From: CAUTXO01 sp963542625
GTDB taxonomy: Bacteria > Campylobacterota > Campylobacteria > Campylobacterales > SZUA-545
DNA: 12,977 bases
NCBI GenBank assembly: GCA_963542625.1
Contig: CAUTXO010000044.1
Location: 1 to 12,977, forward strand
Direction: 5' to 3'
Shown: positions 5,841-12,977 of the stretch, one piece after another
Layout: every line of letters starts with the position of its first letter
Numbering within the stretch: position 1 is the stretch's first letter
Made by a program: the position numbers and the translations under genes
Notes under the pieces: model-generated
The model's database searches: none
Seen by the model: only the letters and a program-made list of their open reading frames with translations
Told to the model about the DNA's origin: nothing

Positions 5841-6847
5841 ACTTCATAACGACGTCGCAAAGTAGCCAGTATTACGAATGCGGTTACTCTTGCGATAACG
5901 CTTTGTTCTTAGATCTTGACGGAAGCCGGTTTTTTGTAACAGACACAAGATACACGCAAGAAGCAACAGAAGCGATCAAAAACGCCGTCGTGGTAGAAAG
6001 CGCACAGATCTTGCAAGAAGCCGCGCGGCTTATTAAAAAGTCATCGGTCAAATCCCTTGTGTTAGATCCAAAGGAATTTAGCCTGTTTCAGTATGAAACT
6101 TTGAGCACTGGGCTGGATCTAAACATCGTGCGAAAGCCTGATTTTATGCTAATAAAGCGCGCCATCAAACGCCCCGATGAAATTGAAAGCTTGCAAAAAG
6201 CCGCCCGTCTTGGCGCGCAGGGCTTTGCAAAAATTGCCGCCGCACTAAGGGCGGGCAAAACAGAAAAAGAGCTGCAATTTACAGCGCGCGAGATCTTGCA
6301 AGATGGCGGTGAGACGGATCTTAGCTTTGAGCCAATCTTAGCCTTTGGCGAAAACGCCGCAAAACCGCACGCGCTCCCCACGACCAAGATCTTAACAGAT
6401 GGCGCGCCCGTGCTGCTTGACGCGGGCGTGAAGTATAAGCGCTATTGCAGCGACAGAACGCGAATGCTAGAGTTTGGGCGTAGCGATGATTTTAGTGTGG
6501 CGCAAACATTCACAAACAAAGAGCTACAAAGGGTTTATGACACCGTGCAAAGGGCAAAAGAAGCGGCGCAAAAAATGGCAAAGCCTGGCGTAAAGGCTAA
6601 AGATCTTGACCTTTGCGCAAGAGACGTGATAGAAAAGGCGGGATACGGCAAGTATTTTACACACTCGCTCGGGCACGGCGTGGGGCTTGACATTCACGAG
6701 TTTCCATTCATTAACGCCCGCAACGGGGATATTTTGCTTGAAAATATGGTTTTTACCATTGAGCCGGGCATTTACATTTCGGGAGAATTCGGCGTTAGAA
6801 TAGAAGATACGGTTGTGATGAGATCTAGCGGCGTAGAAGTTTTGTGA
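5837..6847 (+). CDS. pepQ: M24-family metallopeptidase (Xaa-Pro aminopeptidase type)
   Basis: 336 residues: an N-terminal creatinase-like domain (about 1-110) and a C-terminal pita-bread catalytic domain. All five metal ligands of the family are present: D195 (LLDAG), D206 (YCSDRTR), H280 (HSLGHGVGL), E309 (TIEPGIY) and E323 (RIEDTV), with the second-shell H287 (IHEFP). It removes N-terminal residues before proline or splits Xaa-Pro dipeptides in the cytoplasm, using two Mn or Co ions. Aminopeptidase P versus prolidase cannot be told apart here, so the symbol is provisional. The frame runs open to 5741 upstream, but ATG 5837 overlaps the aroQ stop (ATGA) and begins a normal domain. Six AGATCT copies lie inside it. 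Confidence 0.9.
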   Translation: MNFITTSQSSQYYECGYSCDNALFLDLDGSRFFVTDTRYTQEATEAIKNAVVVESAQILQEAARLIKKSSVKSLVLDPKEFSLFQYETLSTGLDLNIVRKPDFMLIKRAIKRPDEIESLQKAARLGAQGFAKIAAALRAGKTEKELQFTAREILQDGGETDLSFEPILAFGENAAKPHALPTTKILTDGAPVLLDAGVKYKRYCSDRTRMLEFGRSDDFSVAQTFTNKELQRVYDTVQRAKEAAQKMAKPGVKAKDLDLCARDVIEKAGYGKYFTHSLGHGVGLDIHEFPFINARNGDILLENMVFTIEPGIYISGEFGVRIEDTVVMRSSGVEVL

Positions 6848-7320
6848 CAAAACACCTTTCTTTAGATCTTGAGCTACTAACCGGGCTTTATTTTCCAAAA
6901 AAATTCAAGAGCTCCAGCAAGCGTTACCGGTGCTTAATTGGCGTTGGCGCAAATATAAAAAACCCGCTTGCCACCTTTAAAAAATTTATGCACTACCTTT
7001 GCCGCAGCCCGCAAATAGACCTGCTCAAAACTTCGCCGATTTTAAAAAACCCGCCCTTTGGCTATTTGGCGCAGCCGGATTTTTACAATTTTTGCGTGCT
7101 TGTTAGGACAAACCTTTACCCGCTTGAGTTGTTAAAAGTGCTACAAAATATAGAAAAGATCTTTGGGCGCAAAAGGAGCTTTAAAAACGCGCCAAGGAGC
7201 CTAGATCTTGACCTTATATTCTTTGAAAATAAAAGATCATATAATCACAAATTAGTGCTTCCGCACCCTTGCTGGGACGAAAGGCAAAGCGTTTTGATCC
7301 CGCTTATTTTAATGGACTAA
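6844..7320 (+). CDS. folK: 2-amino-4-hydroxy-6-hydroxymethyldihydropteridine pyrophosphokinase
   Basis: 158 residues. HPPK transfers pyrophosphate from ATP to the pterin in folate synthesis. Motifs: GVGANI (33-38, family G-S-N-x-G), QPDFYNFCV (77-85), R109-K-R111, then APRSLDLDLIFF with Mg ligands D121 and D123, and LPHPCWDERQSVLIPL (139-154). A GTG start (GTGA overlap with pepQ) adds about 28 residues before the HPPK fold (MTKHLSLDLELLTGLYFPKK). No ATG lies between 6844 and the HPPK fold, so the GTG or another non-ATG codon must be used. The extension seems usual in Campylobacter FolK (recollection). It ends 12 bp before flhF. Confidence 0.9.
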   Translation: MTKHLSLDLELLTGLYFPKKFKSSSKRYRCLIGVGANIKNPLATFKKFMHYLCRSPQIDLLKTSPILKNPPFGYLAQPDFYNFCVLVRTNLYPLELLKVLQNIEKIFGRKRSFKNAPRSLDLDLIFFENKRSYNHKLVLPHPCWDERQSVLIPLILMD

Positions 7321-7332
7321 CTAGGACGGACA

Positions 7333-8628
7333 ATGAAGCAAGTTACCTTCACGGGTGAAACATCTACAATGGCTTTGTCGCAAGCAAAGCAAGCCTATGG
7401 CGATGATATTGCCATTGTCTCATCAAGGCAGGTTATTCCCAAAAGTATGTTTAGCGATGGGCTTTTTGAAGTGGTGGTGCTCGTAGAAGATAAAGACCCG
7501 CCCGCCCCGCCAAAGCCAAATGACGACGTGATTTTAAAGCTATCGCAAGCCGTGCGCCAGATTGATGAAATCCAAAAATCAGCCGGGCTAAAAGATGACG
7601 CAGACGCTAGTTCGCGCCAAAGATCTAAGCTTGCCGCCCGCCCCGCAGCCGCCGCGCAAAACGCGCAGATGAATGGCACCCCTAGCTTTAGCAGCGCAAA
7701 AGACGCGGCAAATGAAAGCGGCATAAAAGACGTAAAGGCAGAGCTTGCAAAGCTAGCGGATAAAATCAAGCTAATCCAAAACACAATCTGGGATCAAAGC
7801 ATTTTTGTCCGCAATGATCTTGTCATTCCGCCTGAATTTGCGGAGATTTACAGGGCGGCTAAAACAAGCGAGATAGCAAGCGAGCATTTAAACGCCATTA
7901 TGAGCCTTACGCTAAAGCATATGCCCGTGAAAATGCGCTCATCAAGCGAGACGGTCAAGAATTATTTTAAGGTTTTAATCAGGCGTATGACGCCCATTCG
8001 CCCAGAAATTAAGCTAACGCGCCCGGATAAAAAGATCTTTATGCTCGTAGGCGCGACGGGCGTTGGCAAAACAACAACGCTTGCAAAACTCGCTGCAAAA
8101 TTTGCGATAAAAGAAAATTACAAGGTCGGCATAATCACGCTGGATACTTACAGAATAGGCGCTGTTGAGCACATTATGTTTTACGCAAGGACGATGAAAC
8201 TCCCGATGGAGCAGGTCAATGACCCAAGCGATTTTAGCGCGGCGATAGACAGCTTGCGCCATTGCGACTACATCTTTATAGATACCGCCGGCTGTTCGCA
8301 GCACGACGAAGAAAAGCTAAATAAGATCAAGCAGTTTTTGGATAAGGAGCACCACACGTCCATTGACGTTACGCTTTGTCTAGCGGCGAATACAAAGCTT
8401 GGGGATCTAAAGAGCATTTACCGCAATTTTTCGCGGCTTGGAATTGACAGCATTATTGCCACAAAGCTTGATGAGACTTCAACGCTTGGCAATTTATTTA
8501 GCCTTGTTTATGACATAAAAAAGCCGCTTAGTTATTTTTCTATCGGGCAGGAAGTGCCAGATGATTTAATAGCAGCAGACGGCGATTATTTTGTAAATTG
8601 CCTTTTGGAGGGCTTTAGCGGCAAATGA
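7333..8628 (+). CDS. flhF: Flagellar SRP-like GTPase FlhF
   Basis: 431 residues. The N-terminal B domain begins with the typical MKQVTFTGETSTMALSQAK (1-19), followed by an Ala/Lys-rich low-complexity linker (about 85-140), then N and G domains. G-motifs are G1 GATGVGKTT (240-248), TLDTYRIGAVEH, D317-T-A-G and T377-K-L-D. FlhF sets where a polar flagellum is built and, in Campylobacter, is also required for sigma-54-dependent flagellar gene expression. It acts at the pole under the inner membrane. AGGA at 7323-7326 is a good Shine-Dalgarno six bases before the ATG. The stop overlaps flhG by ATGA; the two proteins work as a pair. Confidence 0.95.
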   Translation: MKQVTFTGETSTMALSQAKQAYGDDIAIVSSRQVIPKSMFSDGLFEVVVLVEDKDPPAPPKPNDDVILKLSQAVRQIDEIQKSAGLKDDADASSRQRSKLAARPAAAAQNAQMNGTPSFSSAKDAANESGIKDVKAELAKLADKIKLIQNTIWDQSIFVRNDLVIPPEFAEIYRAAKTSEIASEHLNAIMSLTLKHMPVKMRSSSETVKNYFKVLIRRMTPIRPEIKLTRPDKKIFMLVGATGVGKTTTLAKLAAKFAIKENYKVGIITLDTYRIGAVEHIMFYARTMKLPMEQVNDPSDFSAAIDSLRHCDYIFIDTAGCSQHDEEKLNKIKQFLDKEHHTSIDVTLCLAANTKLGDLKSIYRNFSRLGIDSIIATKLDETSTLGNLFSLVYDIKKPLSYFSIGQEVPDDLIAADGDYFVNCLLEGFSGK

Positions 8629-9488
8629 AAAATCAAGCACACAAACTAACGCAAATGGTAAAAACAAACACTAAGCCCGCGGCAAATACAAGGTTTATAT
8701 CCATTGCAAGCGGCAAGGGCGGCGTTGGCAAAACGACCATCAGCGCAAATTTAGGCTACACCCTAGCGGCAATGGGTAAAAAAGTGGCGCTTTTTGACGC
8801 GGACATCGGGCTAGCAAACCTAGACGTGGCGCTTGGCGTTAAGGCAAGCCACGATATTTTAGACGTTTTAAAAGGCGAGAAAAAACTTGCAGAGATCGTG
8901 ATGGAAGTTGAGCCGAATTTATTTTTAATACCCGGCAAAAGCGGCGATGAGATCTTAAACTTTGATGACGGCGGGATCTTAGACCGGCTAGAAACAGCGG
9001 ATAATTTTTTTAGCGATTTTGATATGGTTATCATCGATACAGGCGCGGGGATTAGCAAATCCGTGCAGTCGTTTTTATACGCCGCTTGCGATGTTATCGT
9101 CGTAACCGCGCCAGAGCCTAGCGCCATCACAGACGCCTACGCGCTCATTAAAACAATAAGCGAAAAAATCAAAAAAGTTAATCTTTTAATCAACCAAGTA
9201 AGCGGCGAGCCAGAAGCAAACGCTATCTACAAAAAAATCACGGGCGTTGCGGCAAAAAATATGCCGGGCGTAGAAATTACGCTACTTGGCGCGCTAAATA
9301 AAGACGCCGATGTGGAAAAATCCATTAAAAAACGCTTTCTTTTTGCCAAAGAATACCCGCTTTGCACGCCGTCAAAACAGATAAAAAACACCGCCTTAAA
9401 CCTTACAAAAAACTTGGAACGCAATATGCTTTTACAGCAAGAACAAGGCTTTATTCGGTTTTTCAGGAAGGTTCTTGGCAAAATTTAG
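8625..9488 (+). CDS. flhG: MinD/ParA-like ATPase FlhG (FleN/YlxH)
   Basis: 287 residues. The deviant Walker A is K31-G-G-V-G-K36-T-T with the signature lysine; D58-A-D60-IGLANLD follows, and Walker B is IID138TGAGIS. The N-terminal 20 residues (MKNQAHKLTQMVK) precede the fold and resemble the FlhG-type activating helix, with the DQA-x-x-LR motif changed to NQAHKL. FlhG limits flagellar number, stimulates the FlhF GTPase and helps assemble the switch complex; in Campylobacter it also affects division-site placement. The C-terminus (IRFFRKVL) is amphipathic, suiting membrane contact. The gene overlaps flhF by ATGA. Confidence 0.95.
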   Translation: MKNQAHKLTQMVKTNTKPAANTRFISIASGKGGVGKTTISANLGYTLAAMGKKVALFDADIGLANLDVALGVKASHDILDVLKGEKKLAEIVMEVEPNLFLIPGKSGDEILNFDDGGILDRLETADNFFSDFDMVIIDTGAGISKSVQSFLYAACDVIVVTAPEPSAITDAYALIKTISEKIKKVNLLINQVSGEPEANAIYKKITGVAAKNMPGVEITLLGALNKDADVEKSIKKRFLFAKEYPLCTPSKQIKNTALNLTKNLERNMLLQQEQGFIRFFRKVLGKI

Positions 9489-9502
9489 CATAAGATTTGG
9501 CG

Positions 9503-9880
9503 ATGATAAAAGCGGAAAATTTCATTTATTTTATCACGGTGTGCGGTTTTTTTATCGGGCTCGTGTTTTCCATACTTTCTCACAGCAATCCTATTCACGT
9601 CGTTTGGAGCACAATCACCATTACGATAATTTTTTATATAATTTCGCTTGCGGTTTCTGGTTATTTCATTAAAAATTCGGCAATCAAACCGTCTTATTCT
9701 CTAAAGAGTGAGTTTTACGATATTCAGTTAAACAAGGCAATTTCTCAAATACAAAGGCGTGAAAGATTTTTGCGAGACGCGCAAAGATACATCGAAGATC
9801 TAGAAGCCGAGCTTTACTCAGAATCGCCGGATCTTGACTTGCCGATTAAAGAAAAAGATATAAAAGATGAAGAATACTAA
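9503..9880 (+). CDS. Small two-helix membrane protein with coiled coil (Cj0062-like position)
   Basis: 125 residues from ATG 9503; a TTG at 9497 would add two. I do not recognise a named family. Two membrane segments are clear: about 6-26 (FIYFITVCGFFIGLVFSIL) and 33-56 (VVWSTITITIIFYIISLAVS). A charged cytoplasmic or periplasmic tail follows, with a probable coiled coil (about 75-105, ISQIQRRERFLRDAQRY) and an acidic end. It sits between flhG and fliA, where C. jejuni also has an integral membrane protein gene (Cj0062c, from memory). That conserved place suggests a flagellar role, but none is shown. Its last 14 bases overlap the fliA start. Confidence 0.8.
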   Translation: MIKAENFIYFITVCGFFIGLVFSILSHSNPIHVVWSTITITIIFYIISLAVSGYFIKNSAIKPSYSLKSEFYDIQLNKAISQIQRRERFLRDAQRYIEDLEAELYSESPDLDLPIKEKDIKDEEY

Positions 9881-10565
9881 AGATTTTGTCAAGGTTTATG
9901 AAGAAAACTCAGGGCCAAGCAAGGACGAGCTAGCGGTTGATTATTTGCCCGTTGTTAAGGCGATGTCTTATAGGCTCAAAGAGAGATTGCCAAGCAGCAT
10001 TGAGGCTTCAGATCTTATCTCCATAGGCGCAGAAGAGCTCATAAAACTTGCAAAAAGATACGACCCAAGCCTAAACGACTCCTTCTGGGGCTATGCAAAA
10101 AAGCGCGTTTATGGCGCGATGCTTGATTTTTTGCGCAGCCTTGATACCGTCAGCCGCAACGATAGGCGCCTTATCAAAGCGGTTGAAAAGGCAATCGCGT
10201 TTTATTACAGCGACCACAACGAAGAGCCCACAGATGAATGGCTAGCCCAGTATTTAAAAGAAGATCTAGAAAAAGTTTCAAGGGCTAGATCTAGCGGAGA
10301 TACTTATTCTTTAATGTCTATGAACGAGCAGCTAAAGATCTTTGGCGATGAAAACACGCAAGAAACGGTCGAGCAAGAAGAGCTGCTAGACATCGTGCGC
10401 CGGATATTAGGCAAAATGGACGAGAGAGATCAAACGATAATCCAGCTGTATTTTTTTGAAGAGCTAAGCTTAAAGGAAATCAGCCAGATCTTAAACATCA
10501 CAGAGTCGCGGATCTCACAGATCATCAAAAGCGTTACACGCAAAATCAGAGAGCAGGTAATATAA
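9867..10565 (+). CDS. fliA: Flagellar sigma factor FliA (sigma-28)
   Basis: 232 residues, typical length. Region 2 (about 25-100) includes VDYLPVVKAMSYRL, DLISIGAEELIKLAKRYDP and FWGYAKKRVYGAMLDFLRS; a region 3 linker follows; region 4 (about 190-230) has the helix-turn-helix LSLKEISQILNITESRISQI. It directs RNA polymerase to late flagellar promoters and is held by the anti-sigma FlgM, which is not in this window. The ATG at 9867 lies 14 bases inside the upstream gene, and fliM follows with no gap. Five AGATCT copies are present in three codon contexts, including RS and DL. Confidence 0.96.
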   Translation: MKNTKDFVKVYEENSGPSKDELAVDYLPVVKAMSYRLKERLPSSIEASDLISIGAEELIKLAKRYDPSLNDSFWGYAKKRVYGAMLDFLRSLDTVSRNDRRLIKAVEKAIAFYYSDHNEEPTDEWLAQYLKEDLEKVSRARSSGDTYSLMSMNEQLKIFGDENTQETVEQEELLDIVRRILGKMDERDQTIIQLYFFEELSLKEISQILNITESRISQIIKSVTRKIREQVI

Positions 10566-11648
10566 ATGGCGGATATTTTAAGTCAAGACGAAATCGACGC
10601 GCTCCTTGACGCCGTTGATGACGACCTAGAAATTAGCGAAGCAGACACTGCCGGCGCCCCCGCGCAAGGCTCAGTTAAAGAGCAAGCCAACCGCCACGTA
10701 ACGCTATACGATTTCAAGCGCCCAAACCGCGTATCCAAAGAGCAGCTAAGAACCTTTAGATCCATACACGACAAAATGGTGCGCACGCTGTCATCGCAGA
10801 TCTCATCAACAATGCGCTCCATCGTTGAGATTCAGCTCCACTCCGTAGATCAAATGACTTACGGCGAGTTTTTGATGTCCTTGCCAAGCCCAACGTCTTT
10901 TAACGTGTTTTCTATGAAGCCCCTTGAAGGCAGCGGCGTTTTAGAAATAAACCCCTCCATTGCCTTCCCGATGATAGACCGCTTGCTAGGCGGCAAGGGC
11001 GAGGCATACGACTCCAACCGCGACTTCACAGACATCGAATTCAACCTGCTAGATACCATTCTAAAGGTCATTATGCAAAACCTAAAAGACGCGTGGGCGC
11101 AGGTTACGGAGCTTTTCCCCGTCGTAGAAGCTAGGGAGTCTAGCCCAAACGTTATTCAAATCGTGGCGCAAAATGAAATCGTCGTGATGGTCGTTATGGA
11201 GATAATCATCGGGCACACAAGCGGAATGATGAATATTTGCTACCCCGTCATCGCGCTTGAGCCAATACTCTCAAAGCTTGCCGCAAGAGACGTGATGGTA
11301 AGCGAGACAAACTCCAAAAAAAGCCGCAACAACGAGCTAAAAGCCTTGCTTGGCGGCGCAAAGGTATCCGTCGATGCCATCATCGGCGACGCCGAGCTTA
11401 GCTTAGAAGAGATCCTAGACATCAAAAAAGACGACATTATTATTCTAAACCGCCCCGCTGATGATACCGTCGTGCTGTGCGTCGATGGGCGCGACAAATA
11501 CATCGGCGAGCTAGGGCTTCACCGCTTTAGAAAAACTGTCAAAGTCAGCAAGCAAATCCACACCGAACACGACGACGTCAAAGAATTGCTAAAAGCCCTA
11601 GAACACGAAAGACAGCTAAAAATCCAAGCCTTCAGAGGTGAAAATTAA
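10566..11648 (+). CDS. fliM: Flagellar motor switch protein FliM
   Basis: 360 residues. The N-terminus MADILSQDEIDALLDAV is the conserved CheY-P-binding peptide. An acidic, Ala-rich linker (about 18-45) leads to the CheC-like middle domain, which carries MIDRLLGGKGEAYD, the GGxG motif that contacts FliG. The C-terminal SpoA domain (about 265-345, KVSVDAIIGDAELSLEEIL and later KYIGELGLHRFRKTVKV) binds FliN/FliY. FliM forms the C-ring wall and passes chemotaxis signals to rotor direction. Its ATG follows the fliA TAA directly, and its TAA overlaps the fliY ATG (TAATG). Confidence 0.97.
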   Translation: MADILSQDEIDALLDAVDDDLEISEADTAGAPAQGSVKEQANRHVTLYDFKRPNRVSKEQLRTFRSIHDKMVRTLSSQISSTMRSIVEIQLHSVDQMTYGEFLMSLPSPTSFNVFSMKPLEGSGVLEINPSIAFPMIDRLLGGKGEAYDSNRDFTDIEFNLLDTILKVIMQNLKDAWAQVTELFPVVEARESSPNVIQIVAQNEIVVMVVMEIIIGHTSGMMNICYPVIALEPILSKLAARDVMVSETNSKKSRNNELKALLGGAKVSVDAIIGDAELSLEEILDIKKDDIIILNRPADDTVVLCVDGRDKYIGELGLHRFRKTVKVSKQIHTEHDDVKELLKALEHERQLKIQAFRGEN

Positions 11649-12520
11649 TGGAAAACTTTACCGCGATTTTGCAAAACGAGATAAAAGCCACCATAAACGG
11701 GCTTGTAGGAATGGAGCCGCAGGTAGAGCAAGAAGCGCTTGCTGATGTTAGCGCCGCGTCAAATTTGCCGACGCCAACGGCGAAAATAGAAATTGCCATA
11801 GACGGGGACTTTATGGCGCGCGCGGCGGTTTTTATCCCGCCACAGCTTGCCACCGCGCTTAGCGATATGATGCTAGGCGGCGAGGGCGAGGAGCGCGCCG
11901 ATATGCAAGAAGACGACATTGACGCCATCAAAGAAATCATCTCAAACATTATGGGCTCGCTATCGAATTCTTTGAACTCGCAAAACGATCTCCCCAAGCT
12001 TAGCTTTTCCGTCGGTAGCGCAAAATTCATCAAAGACGACGAAACGGGGCTTGGCGAATACCAAAAGCTGCTAACTTACAACTTCCAAATCAACAGCGTG
12101 CAAAATTCAATTAACTTTGCCTTTGACGCAAACTTCGCGCAAAACATAAGCGCAAGACCAAAAGAAGCCGCGCAAGTCTCTGCTGGTGCGCCCGCTGCTG
12201 CGCCAAGATCTAGCGGCGCAAAGGGCGGGGCGGACACAAGCCTAAGCGGCGAAGAGCTAAAAAACATCTCGCTTTTGATGGACGTCAAGCTCACTCTGCG
12301 CGTGCGTATCGGGCAAAAAAAGATGCTTTTGCGCGACGTCATCAGTATGGATATAGGCTCAATCGTGGAGCTCGAGCAGCTAGCAAACGAGCCTTTGGAT
12401 ATTTTGGTCGATAACAAAAAAATCGCTGAAGGAGAAGTCGTCATCGTCGATGGAAACTTCGGCATTCAAATCACATCGATAGGCACTAAACGCGAACGCT
12501 TGCAGCAACTAAAGGGCTAG
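11648..12520 (+). CDS. fliY: Flagellar motor switch protein FliY (FliN-type C-terminus)
   Basis: 290 residues, much longer than FliN. An N-terminal CheC-like region (about 45-165) contains AVFIPPQLATALSDMMLGG and the CheC helix DIDAIKEIISNIMGSLSNSL. An Ala/Ser/Gly-rich linker follows (about 175-205). The C-terminal SpoA domain is FliN-like (about 210-285), with MDVKLTLRVRIGQKKMLLRDV and LDILVDNKKIAEGEVVIVDGNFGIQI. FliY is the FliN-related switch protein of the C-ring in many bacteria and sometimes acts as a CheY-P phosphatase. The paired phosphatase motifs (E/S-x-x-N) are only partly visible (one KEIISN), so phosphatase activity is uncertain. It is the last gene of the run; repeats begin directly after its TAG. 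Confidence 0.93.
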   Translation: MENFTAILQNEIKATINGLVGMEPQVEQEALADVSAASNLPTPTAKIEIAIDGDFMARAAVFIPPQLATALSDMMLGGEGEERADMQEDDIDAIKEIISNIMGSLSNSLNSQNDLPKLSFSVGSAKFIKDDETGLGEYQKLLTYNFQINSVQNSINFAFDANFAQNISARPKEAAQVSAGAPAAAPRSSGAKGGADTSLSGEELKNISLLMDVKLTLRVRIGQKKMLLRDVISMDIGSIVELEQLANEPLDILVDNKKIAEGEVVIVDGNFGIQITSIGTKRERLQQLKG

Positions 12521-12526
12521 TGCGCC

Positions 12527-12558
12527 ACGCGGCTTAGATCTTAGCCACGCGCGCTTTT
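12527..12558 (+). terminator. Weak terminator candidate after fliY
   Basis: GGCT (12531-12534) and AGCC (12543-12546) flank an AGATCT core. Partly paired GC bases lie outside, and GCGCTTTT follows (TTTT at 12555-12558). The stem is short and broken by mismatches, so this may be no more than another AGATCT repeat next to a T run. Confidence 0.25.
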
Positions 12559-12789
12559 GGAGATCTTTGCGCCAAACTAGCGTGCAAATCCTACCGTTGT
12601 TTAAGATCCAACCCGCGATAAGATCTAACAGATCTTGCCCGCTGGATTTTGACTATGATCTAAGTGGTGGATTAGGTCTAAGATCTAAGGCTAGGATCTG
12701 TTAGGTAGATCTACGTTAGATCTTTATGCTTTGTTCTAGGGGGTAGATCTTGACTAGATCTACTAGCTAGATCTAGTGTTAGTCTAATG

Positions 12790-12869
12790 CTTGCGTTTTT
12801 TCTTTTTGGGGGGAAGGGGGCTTGAATTGCGAAGTCGCTCCCCTTCCCCCCAAAAAGAAAAAACGCAAG
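12790..12869. repeat. Perfect 30-bp inverted repeat (G/C-run hairpin)
   Basis: 12790-12819 is the exact reverse complement of 12840-12869, with a 20-nt loop. Each arm runs from CTTGCG through a T-rich stretch (TTTTTTCTTTTT) into GGGGGGAAGGGG. The loop holds GAATTGCGAAGTCGCT. The left part of the element at 10-57 has the same plan: GGGGGAAGGGGGC, then AATTGC, an AxGTC, GGCTCC and TTCCCC. So both belong to one family. The T-rich arm precedes the G/C stem and the A-rich arm follows it, which is the wrong polarity for a Rho-independent terminator on either strand. Confidence 0.85.
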
Positions 12870-12977
12870 ATCTAAACGATGCTTTAGATCTAGCTAACAG
12901 ATCTTAGGCAAGATCTTAGCCTTAGATCCAAGCGCAAAGATCTAGCGCAGATCTTAGCGCTAGCAAGGTGCGCTAGG

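Larger units (their letters stand above)
12521..12977. repeat. Gene-free tract with AGATCT repeat island
   Basis: No gene is seen. I count 16 AGATCT: 12536, 12561, 12621, 12630, 12681, 12707, 12718, 12745, 12756, 12769, 12868, 12886, 12899, 12911, 12938 and 12949. The flanks here are usually TA or CT/CA (forms such as TAGATCTA, AAGATCTAA and CAGATCTTA), unlike the GATCTTGG flavour at 2646-2927 or the GTAAGATCTTA flavour near 260-410. Spacing is irregular. The run is interrupted by the long hairpin at 12790-12869. It continues to the window edge. Confidence 0.8.

Noticed and set aside
9475..9672. 65-codon frame starting inside flhG
   Set aside because: It overlaps both flhG and the two-helix membrane protein in another frame and shows no domain.
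12536..12954. Replication origin, from the dense GATC cluster
   Set aside because: I see no DnaA-box cluster (TTATCCACA-type), no AT-rich unwinding region and no dnaA nearby; the motif is AGATCT and occurs in genes as well.

Overview
The window looks like a Campylobacterota chromosome, most likely a Campylobacter of moderate GC content. The evidence is gene content and order. The run lptA–engB–(GNAT)–MreD-like–mrdA and the run aroQ–pepQ–folK–flhF–flhG–(small membrane protein)–fliA–fliM–fliY match, as I recall them, two separate loci of C. jejuni (around Cj0649–Cj0652 and Cj0059c–Cj0066c). The rRNA and replication genes that would fix the species are not here.

Layout. Positions 1–554 hold no convincing gene: a large imperfect palindrome (10–228) with a G-quadruplex motif, then a cluster of AGATCT-centred repeats. 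A Fur/PerR-type repressor (555–962, minus strand) is divergent from the lptA operon. Between them lie two TATAAT boxes with a 20-bp near-perfect palindrome exactly midway. The plus-strand run 1077–5241 is almost gap-free, with genes linked by ATGA or TGATG overlaps: LPS transport (lptA), a ribosome-assembly GTPase (engB), a GNAT enzyme resembling short N-acetylglutamate synthases, a repeat-built ORF (2595–3005), an MreD-like membrane protein and PBP2 (mrdA). After a 146-bp gap, 5388–12520 is a second compact run: shikimate pathway (aroQ), an M24 aminopeptidase, folate synthesis (folK), then flagellar number and placement (flhF, flhG), a small membrane/coiled-coil protein, sigma-28 (fliA) and the switch proteins FliM and FliY. 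Positions 12521–12977 are gene-free, again packed with AGATCT, and carry a perfect 30-bp inverted repeat.

The most striking signal is the hexamer AGATCT. I counted about 62 copies by eye where about 3 are expected by chance. They sit in three dense islands (about 260–490, 2646–2927, 12536–12954) and are also scattered in most genes. Inside genes the hexamer occurs in all three reading frames, so whatever favours it acts on DNA rather than protein. The middle island lies inside the lptA–mrdA operon, yet stays open as a 136-codon frame whose start and stop both overlap the neighbouring genes. A second repeat family, a G/C-run hairpin, appears near both ends of the window.
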